Shown piece after piece: positions 42,077-53,438 of a stretch of DNA of 64,000 nucleotides. The stretch is from positions 1 through 64,000 of the forward strand of contig JAPJBO010001086.1 of assembly GCA_030068145.1 (NCBI GenBank), read 5' to 3'. Both the position numbers and the translations under genes were made by a program. How positions within the stretch are numbered: the stretch's first letter is position 1; each line of letters opens with the position of its first letter. This stretch comes from Diplonema papillatum (lineage: Eukaryota > Euglenozoa > Diplonemea > Diplonemida > Diplonemidae). The notes beneath the pieces are model-generated. The model made no database searches, was not told the DNA's origin, and was given only the letters and a program-made list of their open reading frames with translations.

Positions 42077-44085
42077 CTGCTGTACTGAAGGGACCGGCAG
42101 ATCAACGGCTGCACGGTTGAGAAAGATGAAAGAGATACGGGTCTTCCCTGTACACGCGAAGAACCAGGAAGCGTTCAGGAAAGAACGGAAGTGTCTGCCA
42201 ATCTGTGTTAAATAATGTGTTCGTAGCTCATGTGGTTGGAGGCACAGAGTACAGGGGTTCTTAGTAGGAAAAGAAACTTGCTCCAGAAGACTAATAATAT
42301 TTACTCGCTCCCGAAGACTAATAGATCCGAACGACAGGTTTGCCGCTCCAATCCGTCCAGAGAAACAAAGCAGCTTGCTTCCCCTCCCTCCCTTCCAACT
42401 TGCTTCATTTTTCTTCGGAGTTGCCGTGGCACCACTTCATGTGGTCAGCAGCAAGACTAGCAGCTTTCTGGCTTCACCTTTTACTCCAACCATACGGCGC
42501 GCGGCAAGCAGAGCAGGAGCGGTGGACGAGAGTTACAGACACAAGCATTTTATCATTCAGCTTCTTTGGATGCATGTAATAATAAGTGTTACCAAAAGCC
42601 GAGTTGCAGAACGGGTAGTTCTGCTTGCACTCGCGTGTACGTCAGATCCCGTGTCTCCAACCGGGTCTATACGAGTTCGACTGGACCGGCGGGCGTATCG
42701 CACTGAGGAGCCTTGCTGTTCCGGATATTTGAGCCTTATGGCCGGCTCCTACGGTTATCTCCTGATTCGCTCCATTCGAAAGAGTGGGGTTGGGTCCGGA
42801 GAAACCCGGACGGGGATTGATGGCCGGTCACTATTTTCACCGTCACCGGGCACTTGTTGCTGATCGTCCGTCTTTTTTTTAGCCACATGCAACGTGTGAG
42901 GAAACTGAACCACCCAAGTAGGACCTTCTGACCTGAAACCACGTCCAGGATTTGGGCTCGGCTCAGGGTAGTGCGGTCAACGAAAACTCTAGTTTCCCTT
43001 TCTACTTTCTCCTACTCTCGCGGTGTACGGTTTTCTTCTAGCAACCTTGTTTGAGCACCTTCGGTGCGTCTGGGGGGGGGGTCGAGTGAAGACGTAAGGA
43101 GAGACAAGAAGGTATTGGGCGACAAGCCCCGAGTGTTTGAAGCCCACTTCCTTCAGAAGCAAGGTTGGAAGGGGACGATTCGGAAACTTAAGGATTCGGA
43201 ATGGGAAAAATAACACAGGCAATTCCTCCCCCTTCCTTGTTCCCGACCTCGCACCCCTCCATCGATTTTGCGGAAATTGCCCCAAGAGTAAAGGTCCGAA
43301 CGAGACCCCTCGGTTTTCAGCGCAAGACCCGAAAACTCCGGAAATGCTCTCCCCCACTCGATTATCCTCCCCTGTGTGTCCGTGGCTTAAAGGGTGGACC
43401 GAAACAGGGCGCAGGCGGGACCAGTGCGGTGTTGAGCACATATCCATTCCAAGCACGTTCTTGCAATCCCCCACTCGATCGAGCCCCTTCCTCTTCCTTC
43501 AAACTGCGCGACAGAGTACCGCGTACAGTTTCCTTGCACAAATCTTCTCCACTCAGTGTGCTCGGGCAACAGAATGCGAAGGCGAGCGGAACTGTACCCC
43601 AGCATGCCTAGCCTATGCTCCAAGACGTAAACCTGTGGGAGGCGGAAAGTGAACAGCCCAACCTGCAAGCATATGCGGCATGTTAGTATGCCGGAGGAAG
43701 CCTAAGCGTCGGGTCACTCTGTCTCTACCTCCATCTGAGGCAGCTTGACGGTGCCGTCTACAGACGGCGGCTTAGGGGGATCGTGCGAGAAGACGAGGCA
43801 CGTCGAGCTCCAGTCGATGCTCAAATCGTTCAAGTTCAGGTTGTCGATCACCTCTTCTCTGCACCCCAGACCGACCCCCGCCCTCCGTCTGTAGGGGCCT
43901 AAATGTCAATGCTGAGAGATCAGGTCAAGTGCGGGTACAGGAGTAACTGTGACTCTCTTGTTTTCAGGCGAACTAGCAGTCGAGGGAACGGACTCGAAAC
44001 TGTCAGCGGCTTAAGGGAAAACCCTTTTCTACCTATCGGACATTCTAGGAATCCCCTGGGGCAACAACCTTCGGAGTTTCAGTGA
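42077..44085. other. no confident gene; repeat scraps
   Basis: At about 42900-42990 lies a copy of the repeat at 30125-30290. The longest frames (43137-43652 and 42375-42863 plus) have no recognised motif and overlap others of similar length. Confidence 0.4.
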
Positions 44086-44577
44086 ATCCGCGCTACATCC
44101 AACCTCATTCGGAAGGCACACCTTGAGCTACAATTGAAAGATGAGGTACAACCATCTGGAAGCGATCAAGAAGAAGAAGATGATGATGTTGATGATGACG
44201 ATGATGAAGATGAGGAGGACAACGAAGAAGAAGATGCTGAAGACGGGGATGGCGATGAAGATACCGACGAAGAATCAAGTGAAAGCGAGCCTCGGCTGCC
44301 GTGTGATTTCTGTAAGAAAATGCTGATAGAATCTGTAATGGCAGCCCACATCGACGCTGCACATCGAGAGGCCATCATGTGTCGCTGCACAGCTGAATGT
44401 GGGGAGTGTCGTGCTAAAGTGAAGGCTAATGGCATGAGCCAGCATGTTCAGAAGAAGCATCCGGAAGTGTTCAGTGAGCCCCTTCGGTGCAAGCTGTGCT
44501 GGAGAAGGATGGGGTCCAGGGGCGCCTTGACTCGACACATCCGTCAAAATCACAATACTTCTGATCGCACTACATGA
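44086..44577 (+). CDS. C2H2 zinc-finger exon or fragment, three fingers
   Basis: The frame is open after a stop at 44083-44085 and ends at 44577. It has an acidic region (Asp/Glu runs, about residues 25-65) followed by three finger-like modules: 'CDFCKKMLIESVMAAHIDAAH', 'CGECRAKVKANGMSQHVQKKH' and 'CKLCWRRMGSRGALTRHIRQ' plus NH. The second and third have clean C-x2-C-x12-H-x4-H spacing. There is no in-frame ATG before the fingers, so this is either a downstream exon or a truncated, transposon-carried fragment. An acidic N-terminus with C-terminal fingers suggests a nucleic-acid-binding protein. AATAAAATAAA at about 45217 could end the transcript. Confidence 0.6.
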   Translation: MRATSNLIRKAHLELQLKDEVQPSGSDQEEEDDDVDDDDDEDEEDNEEEDAEDGDGDEDTDEESSESEPRLPCDFCKKMLIESVMAAHIDAAHREAIMCRCTAECGECRAKVKANGMSQHVQKKHPEVFSEPLRCKLCWRRMGSRGALTRHIRQNHNTSDRTT

Positions 44578-44839
44578 TGGCTGGACTTTTCGTTCCACAC
44601 TCTCACCTTCGGTCCGAGCTGACAAAAAGTACGCACATATCATGGATGCTGAACCGCAAAACAAGTGCCGAGTGCATGCTGTTACCGCCTTCACCCTTTC
44701 CCGAGTGCTCTGCAAGGTTTGTAGGATGGATTACTTCATTTCTGTCACCACTCCGCATGATAAAAATTAGACTGAGGGGGCCCTTGGAGCGAGAAATGCA
44801 AAAGCCTCGGGTTGAACCTGGGAAATGGCAGTGGCCACT

Positions 44840-45160
44840 GGAGTTCACACTGGATTTGCGGGTGTGGCACACTGGATTTGCGGGTGTACCCACACCCGCC
44901 ATTTCGACCGCACAGTTCACTCCCCCATCGGGTGCTGGAGCACACCGTGTACTTTTGGAAGGTTCGAAACTAGTTTTGGAAGGTTCGTTTCTAGTTTTGG
45001 GTGGCTCGTTTACTTTTGGAACCGGTTCGTTTACTTTTGGAATCGGTTCGTTTCTAGTTTTGGAAGTGCTTCGTTTACTTTTGGAAGGTTCGAAACTAGT
45101 TTTGGAATCGGTTCGTTTACTTTTGGAAGGTTCGAAACTATTTTCGTTCACTTTTGGCTG
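44840..45160 (+). repeat. degenerate short tandem repeats
   Basis: First a duplicated 'CACACTGGATTTGCGGGTGT' followed by its partial inverse, then about ten copies of TTTACTTTTGGAAGGTTCG and TTTCTAGTTTTGGAAGGTTC at roughly 20-bp spacing. Confidence 0.85.
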
Positions 45161-45458
45161 TTTTTGCAGGAGTTACCACAGTTTTCCACAAGAGTCGGCT
45201 GGATTCATATCGTTCGAATAAAATAAAACCACGCGGTTCTTTCCATTTTTACCTGAGTTTTTCCAATGAATGACCATCGGCTCTTCCTTTCGAACTTCGA
45301 ACCGAACCATATTTACTTTGTGTGTGACATAACCCATGACCTGTCTCTAACTTGCGTCGTGATATAGTCGATTGTTGAAAGATGAATGCCTAGTGGAACT
45401 CAATCAGCTTGTACTAATTGCATATTCCTTGTTTCGATCCGGTACGAAGCCTTTAAAC

Positions 45459-45797
45459 ATGAAAACGAAATCTAGTCTCACCCCAAAAAGGAAACAAGAT
45501 GTCCACTTCTTCAATGGAGGCTTTGCTTCGGCTCGTGGAGTTGAAGCAGGCGGGTTACGCGAGTCTGAATTTCAGATCATGAAATCGGACATAATGACAA
45601 ATGCTGCGCGCAACAACGCCGGCCTGCCAGCCGCACTCGGACCGCCCCCTGTCTTCGAAACGCCACCGCCCATGCCTGATCCGGTCGTTCCACCACCCCC
45701 ACCTGCACCATCGCCAGTCACCCCCGCGCCTGTTGTCACACCACAACCCCACACACAAGGCCTGGGCGCATGCTGCAAGGCCGTTGCGAGCTGTTGA
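45459..45797 (+). CDS. small proline-rich protein, doubtful
   Basis: A 112-codon frame from an ATG at 45459 (open for 29 codons upstream from a TTG). The N-terminus is basic; the C-terminal third is a Pro-rich stretch ('PPPMPDPVVPPPPPAPSPVT') ending 'LGACCKAVASC'. No domain identified. Composition and length give only weak support. Confidence 0.3.
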   Translation: MKTKSSLTPKRKQDVHFFNGGFASARGVEAGGLRESEFQIMKSDIMTNAARNNAGLPAALGPPPVFETPPPMPDPVVPPPPPAPSPVTPAPVVTPQPHTQGLGACCKAVASC

Positions 45798-46271
45798 GTG
45801 ACCCTGGGTCGGAGGAATATTTCTGATGGATGCTAGCTGGTTGTGTACTGGATCGAAACAAGCATTGTAGCTATTTTAGACTATTAACACTGCATTCTTA
45901 TAACTAACTAAATTCTTTCTATCCTAGCGGCTATTAACATACACGATAACCGGATGACATAAAATTGTCCGCAAATACACACAGCAGATCAATTGTGTTC
46001 TTGCACTCTAGCCGAATGGCGGGTGGCGGCTGGCGTCTAGGACTCCGGATGAGCTCGAAGTCGACTCGAACTGCTCAAAAATTCTGCGCGCTCCCTTAGG
46101 TGACAGACCACTATGCCGATTAGATGCTCGTGGTGTCAGGTTTTTTGAAACGGACGATTCGGGGCAAAAAGGTTTTCTCACGGCTTTTTTTGCATGAGGC
46201 CATATTTCAGCGCGTAAAAAATGGCTGGGGAGTGACTCAATTTTGTGACCGATGCAAAAAAATTATGTTTT
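45798..46271. other. no gene seen
   Basis: AT-rich spacer without repeats or frames of interest. Confidence 0.4.
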
Positions 46272-46392
46272 CCACTGAATAGAGGAAAAAGGCACTCTCG
46301 TTTTTTATTTTTTGGCCACTCGTGCCTCCCGGCACTCGTGGCCAAAAAATAAAAAACTCGAGTGCCTTTTTCCTCTATTAATCACAGTGAAT
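46272..46392. mobile_element. hairpin (foldback) element with CACTG ends
   Basis: Arms of about 50 bp (AGAGGAAAAAGGCACTC, TTTTTTATTTTTTGGCCAC) meet at a 4-base centre near 46329 and are nearly perfect. The outermost words are CACTG and CAGTG. Transcription in either direction would give a stable hairpin. Confidence 0.8.
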
Positions 46393-46538
46393 AAATAGCT
46401 ATTTTTCCGCGGATAAAGACCCTGGGCCGCTAACAAAGACCCTGTCCCCCCCCCCCCTCTTTAACAAGTGCAAAACACAAAAAAACGTAAACAGGATCTG
46501 TGCGCTTTGCCGAAATACCCTGTAATAGGGGGAAAAAA

Positions 46539-46750
46539 CTCGAGGGACTGCCTTGTGCTCATTTCGAAGGAGGCTAGAGGGGGAGAAAACAATACAACTA
46601 CAAAGTGGGTCTTTTTTGTTGAACGCTTACGCCCGCCACTAAACCCAGATTTACCTGTGTTTCGTGTGGGCCACAGCACGTTTACCTCCTTTGATCTATC
46701 GCAACTGGCAGTCTCCTCAAGCATTTCCTACAAAGCAGGTGCTTATACAA
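46539..46750 (+). repeat. family A copy 4, most complete
   Basis: Full unit from CTCGAGGGACTGCC to AAAGCAGGTGCTTATAC, followed by an A-run. It ends about 70 bp before the membrane-protein gene. Confidence 0.88.
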
Positions 46751-46816
46751 AAAAAAAAAAAGATACACAATCACAACAAGTAAAGGAGGAAAGAAGCCGG
46801 CTGCCCGGGAGGTGCC

Positions 46817-47101
46817 ATGTACCTGAGGCTCTTCGTGGTGGCCGTGGTGGCGACGGCAGGGTGGGCCGTGGTTGACTGGCGCGCGACGAACGGCGACGTG
46901 TTTTTCGCGTTCCTGCTGCTGATCTCGCTCTGTGTCGGGTTCTGCTTCTGGATGTGCGGAATCAGCAGGTGCCTAGCCTCGTGCAACATCCTCCTGAGCC
47001 TGAACTCTGGGAAGACCACACCTGAGGCACTCGTTCGAAACGCTGCGGGCCAAGCCACTCTGCGGAGAATGGACGACGAAGACCCTGAAGAGCTGGTGTG
47101 A
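46817..47101 (+). CDS. small two-pass membrane protein
   Basis: A 94-codon frame with ATG in a GTGCCATGT context. A hydrophobic segment at residues about 3-21 ('LRLFVVAVVATAGWAVVDW') could be a signal anchor. A second at about 27-49 ('DVFFAFLLLISLCVGFCFWM') is followed by a Cys-containing stretch ('CGISRCLASC') and an acidic tail 'RRMDDEDPEELV'. A nearly identical copy of the membrane part lies 490 bp downstream, which argues that it once coded for protein. Family unknown. Confidence 0.55.
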   Translation: MYLRLFVVAVVATAGWAVVDWRATNGDVFFAFLLLISLCVGFCFWMCGISRCLASCNILLSLNSGKTTPEALVRNAAGQATLRRMDDEDPEELV

Positions 47102-47109
47102 ACATACGC

Positions 47110-48690
47110 CATGTCTGGTAAGAAGACAGATCTTCAGACGATCTTGAACCAGCACCCAGAATTCTGGGAAGGCACTCACTCTACCTCAGTGATGACGACC
47201 CTGAAGTCCAGCCCAGAACATGTACCATGTCTGGGAAGAAGACAGATCTTCAGATGATCTATACCAGCACCCAGAACCCTGGTAAGGCACTCACTCTAAA
47301 CCCCGGTGATGACGACCTGAGGCTCTTCGTGGTGGCCGTGGTGGCGACGGCAGGGTCGGCCGTGGTCGACTGGCGCGCGACGAACGGCGACGTGTTTTTC
47401 GCGTTCCTGCTGCTGATCTCGCTCTGTGTCGGGTTCTGCTTCTGGATGTGCGGAATCAGCAGGTGCCCAGCCTCATGCGACATCCTCCTGAGCCTGAACT
47501 CTGGAAGGCACCCGACCTCACTCACTCGAACCGCTTTCAGCTTGCGTATCTGCGTATACGCGCCTGTGTCATACGACCTTTCCTCTTGAACACCTTGTGT
47601 CCATGTGCCCTGACCCTGCAAATGTCAAGGAAGGTACTTGCCAACCGGAACTCCGAACACTTGGACGACGACCCGGCTCGTTCGAAACGCTGCAGGTCAG
47701 GCTGCTCTGCGTAGAATCGATGATGATGACCCTGAAGGGTTGGTAGGATGTCAAGGAAGGAGACTCAATTTCGGGCGATCTTCCACCGGAGCCCCAGAGC
47801 TCTGGAAAGGCACCTGTATGGTTCATGCAACATGTTCCTCTTGAAGAGTCTCTCATGTACCTGGTGCCTTGCAACTCGAATTCTGAACACTGCGAAGACG
47901 ACACCCGGCGCTCGTTCGAAACGTTGCAGGCCAGGCTGCTCTGCGAAGAATGGATGATGATGACCCTGCAGAGCTGGTGCCAACTTGTTCCACAAGACCG
48001 ATGAGCCGTGGTGTTGTGCAATGTGCGAACCAACCTGAACTCTACATCCGAGGCACTCATCGGAAGCGCTGCAAGCCAAGCTGCTCTGCGAAGAATGGAT
48101 GATGATGACCCTGCAGAGCTGGTGCCAACTTGTTCCACAAGACCGAAGAGCTTGTGTGCATGAGCCGTGGTGTTGTGCAATGTGCGAACCAACCTGAACT
48201 CTACATCCGAGGCACTCATCGGAAGCGCTGCAAGCCAGGCTGCTCTGCGAAGAATGGATGCTGATGACCCTGCAGAGCTGGTGCCAACTTGTTCCACGTC
48301 GGGGAACACGACCGAAGAGCTTGTGTGCATGAGCCGTGGTGTTGTGCAATGTGCGAACCAACCCGAACTCTACATCCGAGGCACTCATCGGAAACGCTGC
48401 AAGCCAGGCTGCCCTGCCTAGAACGAATGATGATAGCCCTGAAGGGCTGGTGAGCATGTGCCTGGCAATGTCAAAGAAGAAGACTGATTTCCGGGGTCTT
48501 ACACCGGAACCCCAGAACTCTGGAAAAACACCTGACAGTACTTACTCGAAAGCTCTGCCGCTTTCGTACATGAGCCGTGGTGTTGGAACGTGCTAACCAC
48601 CCGAGACGCTCATTGAAACGCAGCAAGCCAGGCTGCTCTGCGTAGAATGGATGGTGCTGACTTATCAGAGCTGGTGTGACATGCCCGGCG
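47110..48690 (+). repeat. tandem array of the membrane-gene tail module
   Basis: Two words alternate. One encodes a Met-Ser-x-Lys-Lys-Thr-Asp start (at 47110, 47227, 47748, 48468 and about 48693). The other is 'CGAAACGCTGCAGGCCAGGC' plus 'TGCTCTGCGAAGAATGGATG', the tail 'RNAAGQAALRRMDDDDPEEL'. The tail occurs seven times (47028, 47675, 47908, 48054, 48212, 48380, 48605). Most copies are frame-shifted relative to each other, so no single polyprotein exists. Confidence 0.8.
47227..47589 (+). pseudogene. second copy of the membrane protein with a different head and tail
   Basis: Residues from LRLFVVAVVATAGSAVVDW to 'ISRCPASCDILLSLNSG' match the first gene with two or three changes. The head is now 'MSGKKTDLQMIYTSTQNPGK', taken from the repeated module found at 47110, and the tail is out of phase with the original. 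It could be a recombined gene, but the altered end suggests decay. Confidence 0.5.
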
Positions 48691-49385
48691 ATGTCGAAGG
48701 AGATGTTGATCTTCGGATGGTCATCCACGCATTCAATCAGTGCCCAGAGCTCTGGTAACGCGACTGAAAGCACCCACCTCGGAGCACGGCTGTTGCGAGG
48801 AACTTGCGCGCGTGTGCCTGAGTCACAGTCACAGCTGTGGCTCGTATCGTGCTGCATGCATCTATCCTGGGCTACGGACTTGTTTGAAGTCCTGCTGGGA
48901 GGGGCGCCATGTCGTATCGAGGCTGTCGTAGCCGTTGTCGTCTTGCTCCCTTTTCTCTTTTTTCCGAAGAAGCCTTTGGCGCCGGCACCAGGCGGGCCGT
49001 GGAGCAGCGTTCTGCCTAAACATTAAACTAAGTTTCTCACACCAATCGTACGCGAGACCTTGTTGTTGTTCTTTTTTTTCTCAATAGTACATCTGTACTG
49101 ACGAGAACATTTCCGGAACAACGGTTGCACATGAAAGAGAAAACGAAGCCAACGAAAAAGTGCTAATACAGGAAAACCCCCCCCAGAGAGGTTTATACCC
49201 TGTACACGCGAAGAACAAAATTCTCGTTAGCCACAGAAGGGGGGATGCCAAAAGGCGCTCGTGCTTGCTTCCGGCGCCGGTTGGTGCACGTGTAGGCCCT
49301 CAGCGCTGCCGATCCCCCATAACGTGCGTTTTGGATCGGGTTTCGGCATTGTGTCGACGCTGAGCGATACTCGCAACAACACCAA
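48691..49385. other. no confident gene
   Basis: A short ATG frame from 48910 has a hydrophobic start but is not recognised. A C-run lies at 49178. Confidence 0.35.
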
Positions 49386-49628
49386 ACAAAGTGTACGGCC
49401 CTTTTCTCCGGAATACTCACGCACTTGTACTCGACGTGCATACCTGCCCACCTGGTTGGTCGAACATCAACGAACGAAGTGTACGGGTCTTTTTCTCCAT
49501 AATACTCACGCACTTGAACTCGACGTGCACACAGTCATACCTACCTGGTTGGTCGAACATCAACAAACAAAGTGTACGAGCCCTTTTCTCCGGGACTCAC
49601 GAACTTGAACTCGACGTGCACACAGTCG
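49386..49628 (+). repeat. roughly 95-bp tandem repeat, about 2.5 copies
   Basis: The unit contains 'ACTCGACGTGCA', 'CCTGGTTGGTCGAACATCAA' and 'AAAGTGTACGGGTCTTTTTC'. A scrap (CCTGGTTGGTCG) also occurs near 50326. Confidence 0.85.
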
Positions 49629-50555
49629 TTGTAAATTTGTTGCATTCGTGTGTGGTTCTTTTTAAGATGGATTGTGTCTCCGAGGGAACCGGTTGTGAGC
49701 CGAAACTCGACGCCGGTCTCTCCGGACTGCACCAGGAGAGAACTTCACGGCGGATCATACAGCACCCGCCCTGCACGAGGCACACGCCCAAGACCCGTGC
49801 ACGGCTACCGTAGCACCCTCCATGTTTGCACCTTCTTCGGATGCTGCGGTCGGGAAGGGGCTTCAATGTAGTTTGGAAAACACGCTCCCCTTCCCCGCGT
49901 TCTGCGTGTGGGGTTACCACCGGGCAACTGCCGCAGCAGCCGCAGACGCCCACTCGTAGGCCGCCCCCGCGGCGGCGGAACAAACGCGTTCCATCTGCTG
50001 TAACGTAGACACGGAGTGTGCATAGTGCGTTGCTCAGGGTAGTCGAAGGCCTGACAATCACACTAATGCACCAAATTAGGGCAACAACCAGGAACACACT
50101 GGTAGGTGAGCAGCGACACCTCCCGAAAGTGAGCCAAGGGCGAAGGACGTATCGCTATGGCCTCCCGGCCGGAGCCATCGTTGGATGACTCCTCGCTCGT
50201 TTCTTCGCGTTTGCGTCGGTTCGCGCGCCGGGTGGATGCAGCCGGGGACTGCGTTGCATTGAGTGGCGTTCGCCGGGCGGGGATGCTGGCCCGCAGTTGC
50301 GGCGTCGGCGGTAGAGTCATACCTGCCTGGTTGGTCGCGGATATCCTCAGCACTAGCGAGGACGCCGTGTGAGAAGCCGTCCAAAAGTGTGAATAAATCA
50401 AACACAAGGCACCCCACTGTTCGTACGGGATCGTCAGAAACACAAAGCAGACTCGAAAGACAAAGAAAAGCTCGAAGGGGCTGAAAATGTGGATACCGGT
50501 ACGCACTCGCGTACGCCAAAGGAAAGCACAGGGCCGTCGGTAGCACTAAACAGAG
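49629..50555. other. no confident gene
   Basis: Overlapping frames below 170 codons on both strands, no motif. Confidence 0.35.
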
Positions 50556-51345
50556 CCGAGAAGACAATCGAAGACGAGAAGACGGCCAGAAAGCAAGTCA
50601 ACTTCGGCGCATCGTCGGCGGCACTAAACTATCCCGAGAAGACAATCGAAGACCCGTCACTCAGCTGACACCAGAAGACAGGCAGAGAACAAGTCAGCTT
50701 CGGCGTATCGTCGGCAGCACTAAACTATTCCGAGAAGACAGTCGGAGACACACAGCTGACACCAGAAGACAAACAGGGAACAAGCCAACTTCAGCGCATC
50801 GCCGGTAGCACTAACCTATCCCGGGAAGACCGTTGAAGACACATCACCTTGAGCTGACACCAGCAGACAGACAGAGAACAAGTCAACTTCGGCGCATCGC
50901 CGGTAGCACTAACCTATCCCGGGAAGACAATCGAAGACACATCACCTTGAGCTGACACCAGCAGACAGACAGAGAACAAGCGAAGACACATCACCTTGAG
51001 CTGACACCAGCAGACAGACAGAGAACAAGTCAACTTCGGCGCATCGTCGGTAGCACTAACCTATCCCGGGAAGACAAAAAATCGAAGACACATCACCTTG
51101 AGCTGACACCAGCAGACAGACAGAGAACAAGTCAACTTCGGCGCATCGTCGGTAGCACTAACCTATCCCGGGAAGACAATCGAAGACACGTCACTTTCAG
51201 CTGACACCAGCAGACAGACAGAGAACAAGGCAACTTCGGCGCATCGTCGGTAGCACTAACCTATCCCGAGAAGACAATCGAAGACACGTCACTTTCAGCT
51301 GACGCCAGAAGACAGACAGAGAACTAGTCAACTTCGGCACCTCGT
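50556..51345 (+). repeat. roughly 98-bp tandem array
   Basis: Around eight imperfect copies with 'AACTTCGGCGCATCGTCGGT', 'AGCACTAACCTATCCCGGGA', 'GACACATCACCTTGAGCTGA' and 'CACCAGCAGACAGACAGAGA'. Copies to the left are more divergent. Confidence 0.9.
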
Positions 51346-51554
51346 CGGTGGCACAAATCAAAGAAGACAACCAGAGTACGCACTCCCCCGAAAGCAATGG
51401 CAGTCAGTTGGCATGTCGAGACCAGCCTCCGCAAAGGCACTTCGCAGGCACCCGCCCGACAGCTGCGGAAGAAGCGCATTGGCAATGTTCCGCCGGTACC
51501 ATCCGGAGGTGAGGTGCTGGGCGACGTCAGGCTCTTGACAAAAGGTACGTCTTT

Positions 51555-52046
51555 TCTTTTACATAAGCGTCAACTTGGAAGGAAATGCTCGACGATTGCT
51601 ACCAGACAAAGAACCGAAGGGATCCCAAGTGCTGTAACTACCAAACCACGTGTTGAACGGACGTGAGGTCATGCGGGTCTACCCCTACACGACAAATCAT
51701 ACAAACTGCGGCACCATACTGAGGAGGGCCTACCGTAAGTAAGGTATGTGGACAATCGCTGAAACCACCAATGACCAACAACCAAGGTACCCACCGATCC
51801 TCTTACCTCGTGTAACCACGTGGTGACTCTTACGACACTCAGGGCACAAAGAATATCTTCCCTTAACGACGAAGGTCACCCGGACTTTCAAACCTCGGAG
51901 TTTCAAGCGAACTTTCACTCTAAACAAAACAGGTTAAAGTCCTGAGTGAGAAAACAACACACGGTGGTGTAAGCGAAGAACAAATCAGATTGTGTTTGTA
52001 TTGTATTTGCCCCTTACTTACGGAGTCGGAGCAGCTACGTCGAGTA
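51555..52046 (+). repeat. family B copy 3, split by an insertion
   Basis: The left part (51555-51710) and right part (51925-52046) match the intact copies. The roughly 215 bp between them is unrelated. Its right end directly abuts a family A copy. Confidence 0.8.
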
Positions 52047-52052
52047 TTCTTT

Positions 52053-52252
52053 GTATAAGCGCCTGCTTTGTAGGAAATACTTGAGGAGACTGCCAGTTGC
52101 GAACTCTAAATGCGCTGTAGCCCGCACGAAACACAGGTAAATCTGGGTTTAGTGGCGGGCGTAAGCGTTCAACAAAAAATGCCCAATTTGTAGTTGTATT
52201 GTTTTCTCCCCCCCCAGCCTCCGTCGAAATGAGCACCAGGCAGTCCCTCGAG
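52053..52252 (-). repeat. family A copy 5
   Basis: Inverted, full length, ending at CTCGAG 52247-52252. It begins 7 bp after the end of the family B copy, showing that the two families nest next to each other. Confidence 0.85.
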
Positions 52253-52569
52253 TATATTTGCTTTTCTAGCCGGAAGGGCGTGTTAACGTTCAAACTAAAC
52301 CGCTGACGATGTTCCTTTTCAGCTGCATCAAGGCGCACACAAACAAAACGAAGCGCCTGCAGCTCACCCTCAGCTGCCACAGTCCATCTTGTTGCATGGC
52401 TAACTCCGCCATACCCCGAACTCCAAGGGGATGATCAAGCCCAAGGTCTGGTACCAAGTCGGGGGGGTCAGAGGCATCTTGCACTAGGAGAGCAGCGGTA
52501 AGTGTCATTGCTTGTTCAGCCACCGCTTCCGACGGACAAGACCCAGCACGCAGGATTGCGCAGGTGGTC

Positions 52570-53368
52570 GCCGAGATGGTATCCATGATGAACTCAAACA
52601 TAGCATCAGGCACGGAGCTGCCCGAAACCCCGGAAAAGCCTGCATCTCACCTTCAGCCAGTTCCACTTCTGCTTTCACGGGACCTTTCTCTACATGGATT
52701 GGACGTACTCCCAGGCGCATAACTCAGGCACAATTTGTCTGTATCGCTAACTGTCCTTTATCGGAACTCTGAAGATCGCCACGACGACATCTACGCAAAC
52801 CATTCAGAATGCTTCTTTAGTTACCACCCCCTTTTTCCGTTCAAATCATCCATGATGAACTCGAGCATTGCATCATGCAAGGAGCTGTTCGAAGCCCCGG
52901 AAAAGCCTGTATCCCACCCTCAGCCGGTTCCACTTCTGCTTCTAGGGGTCCTTTCTCTACATAGATTGGACGTACTCCCAGGCGCATAACTCAGGCACAA
53001 TTTGTCTGTATCGCTAACTGTCCTTTATCGGAACTCTGAAGATCGCCACGACGACATCTACGCAAACCATTCGGAATGCTTCTTTAGTTACCACCCCCTT
53101 TTTCCGTTCAAATCATCCATGATGAACTCGAGCATTGCATCATGCAAGGAGCTGTTCGAAGCCCCGGAAAAGCCTGTATCCCACCCTCAGCCGGTTCCAC
53201 TTCTGCTTCTAGGGGTCCTTTCTCTACATGGATTGGACGTACTCCCAGGCGCATAACTCAGACACAATTTGTCTGTATCGCTTACTGTCCTTTTTCGGAA
53301 CTCTGAAGATCGCCACGACGACATCATCTACGCAAACCATTCGGAATGCTTCTTTAGTTACCACCCAG
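52570..53368 (+). repeat. 267-bp tandem repeat (family D), three copies
   Basis: Units start near 52570, 52848 and 53115 and share 'ATCCATGATGAACTC', 'GAAACCCCGGAAAAGCCTG', 'TCTCTACATGGATTGGACGT' and 'CTCTGAAGATCGCCACGACG'. The two right copies are almost identical. On the minus strand 'RPIHVEKGPVKAEVELAEGE' is conserved between this array and copies at 60.0 kb, so the family derives from a coding sequence. Confidence 0.88.
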
Positions 53369-53438
53369 GCATCTTGTTAAGAACCATCCATCCATCCATC
53401 AGCCGGCTGACCCCCCCCCCCCCCCCCCCCCCCCCCCC
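53369..53438 (+). repeat. CATC motif and long C-run
   Basis: Same sequence as 36553-36592, running into about 28 consecutive C. No coding meaning. Confidence 0.9.
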
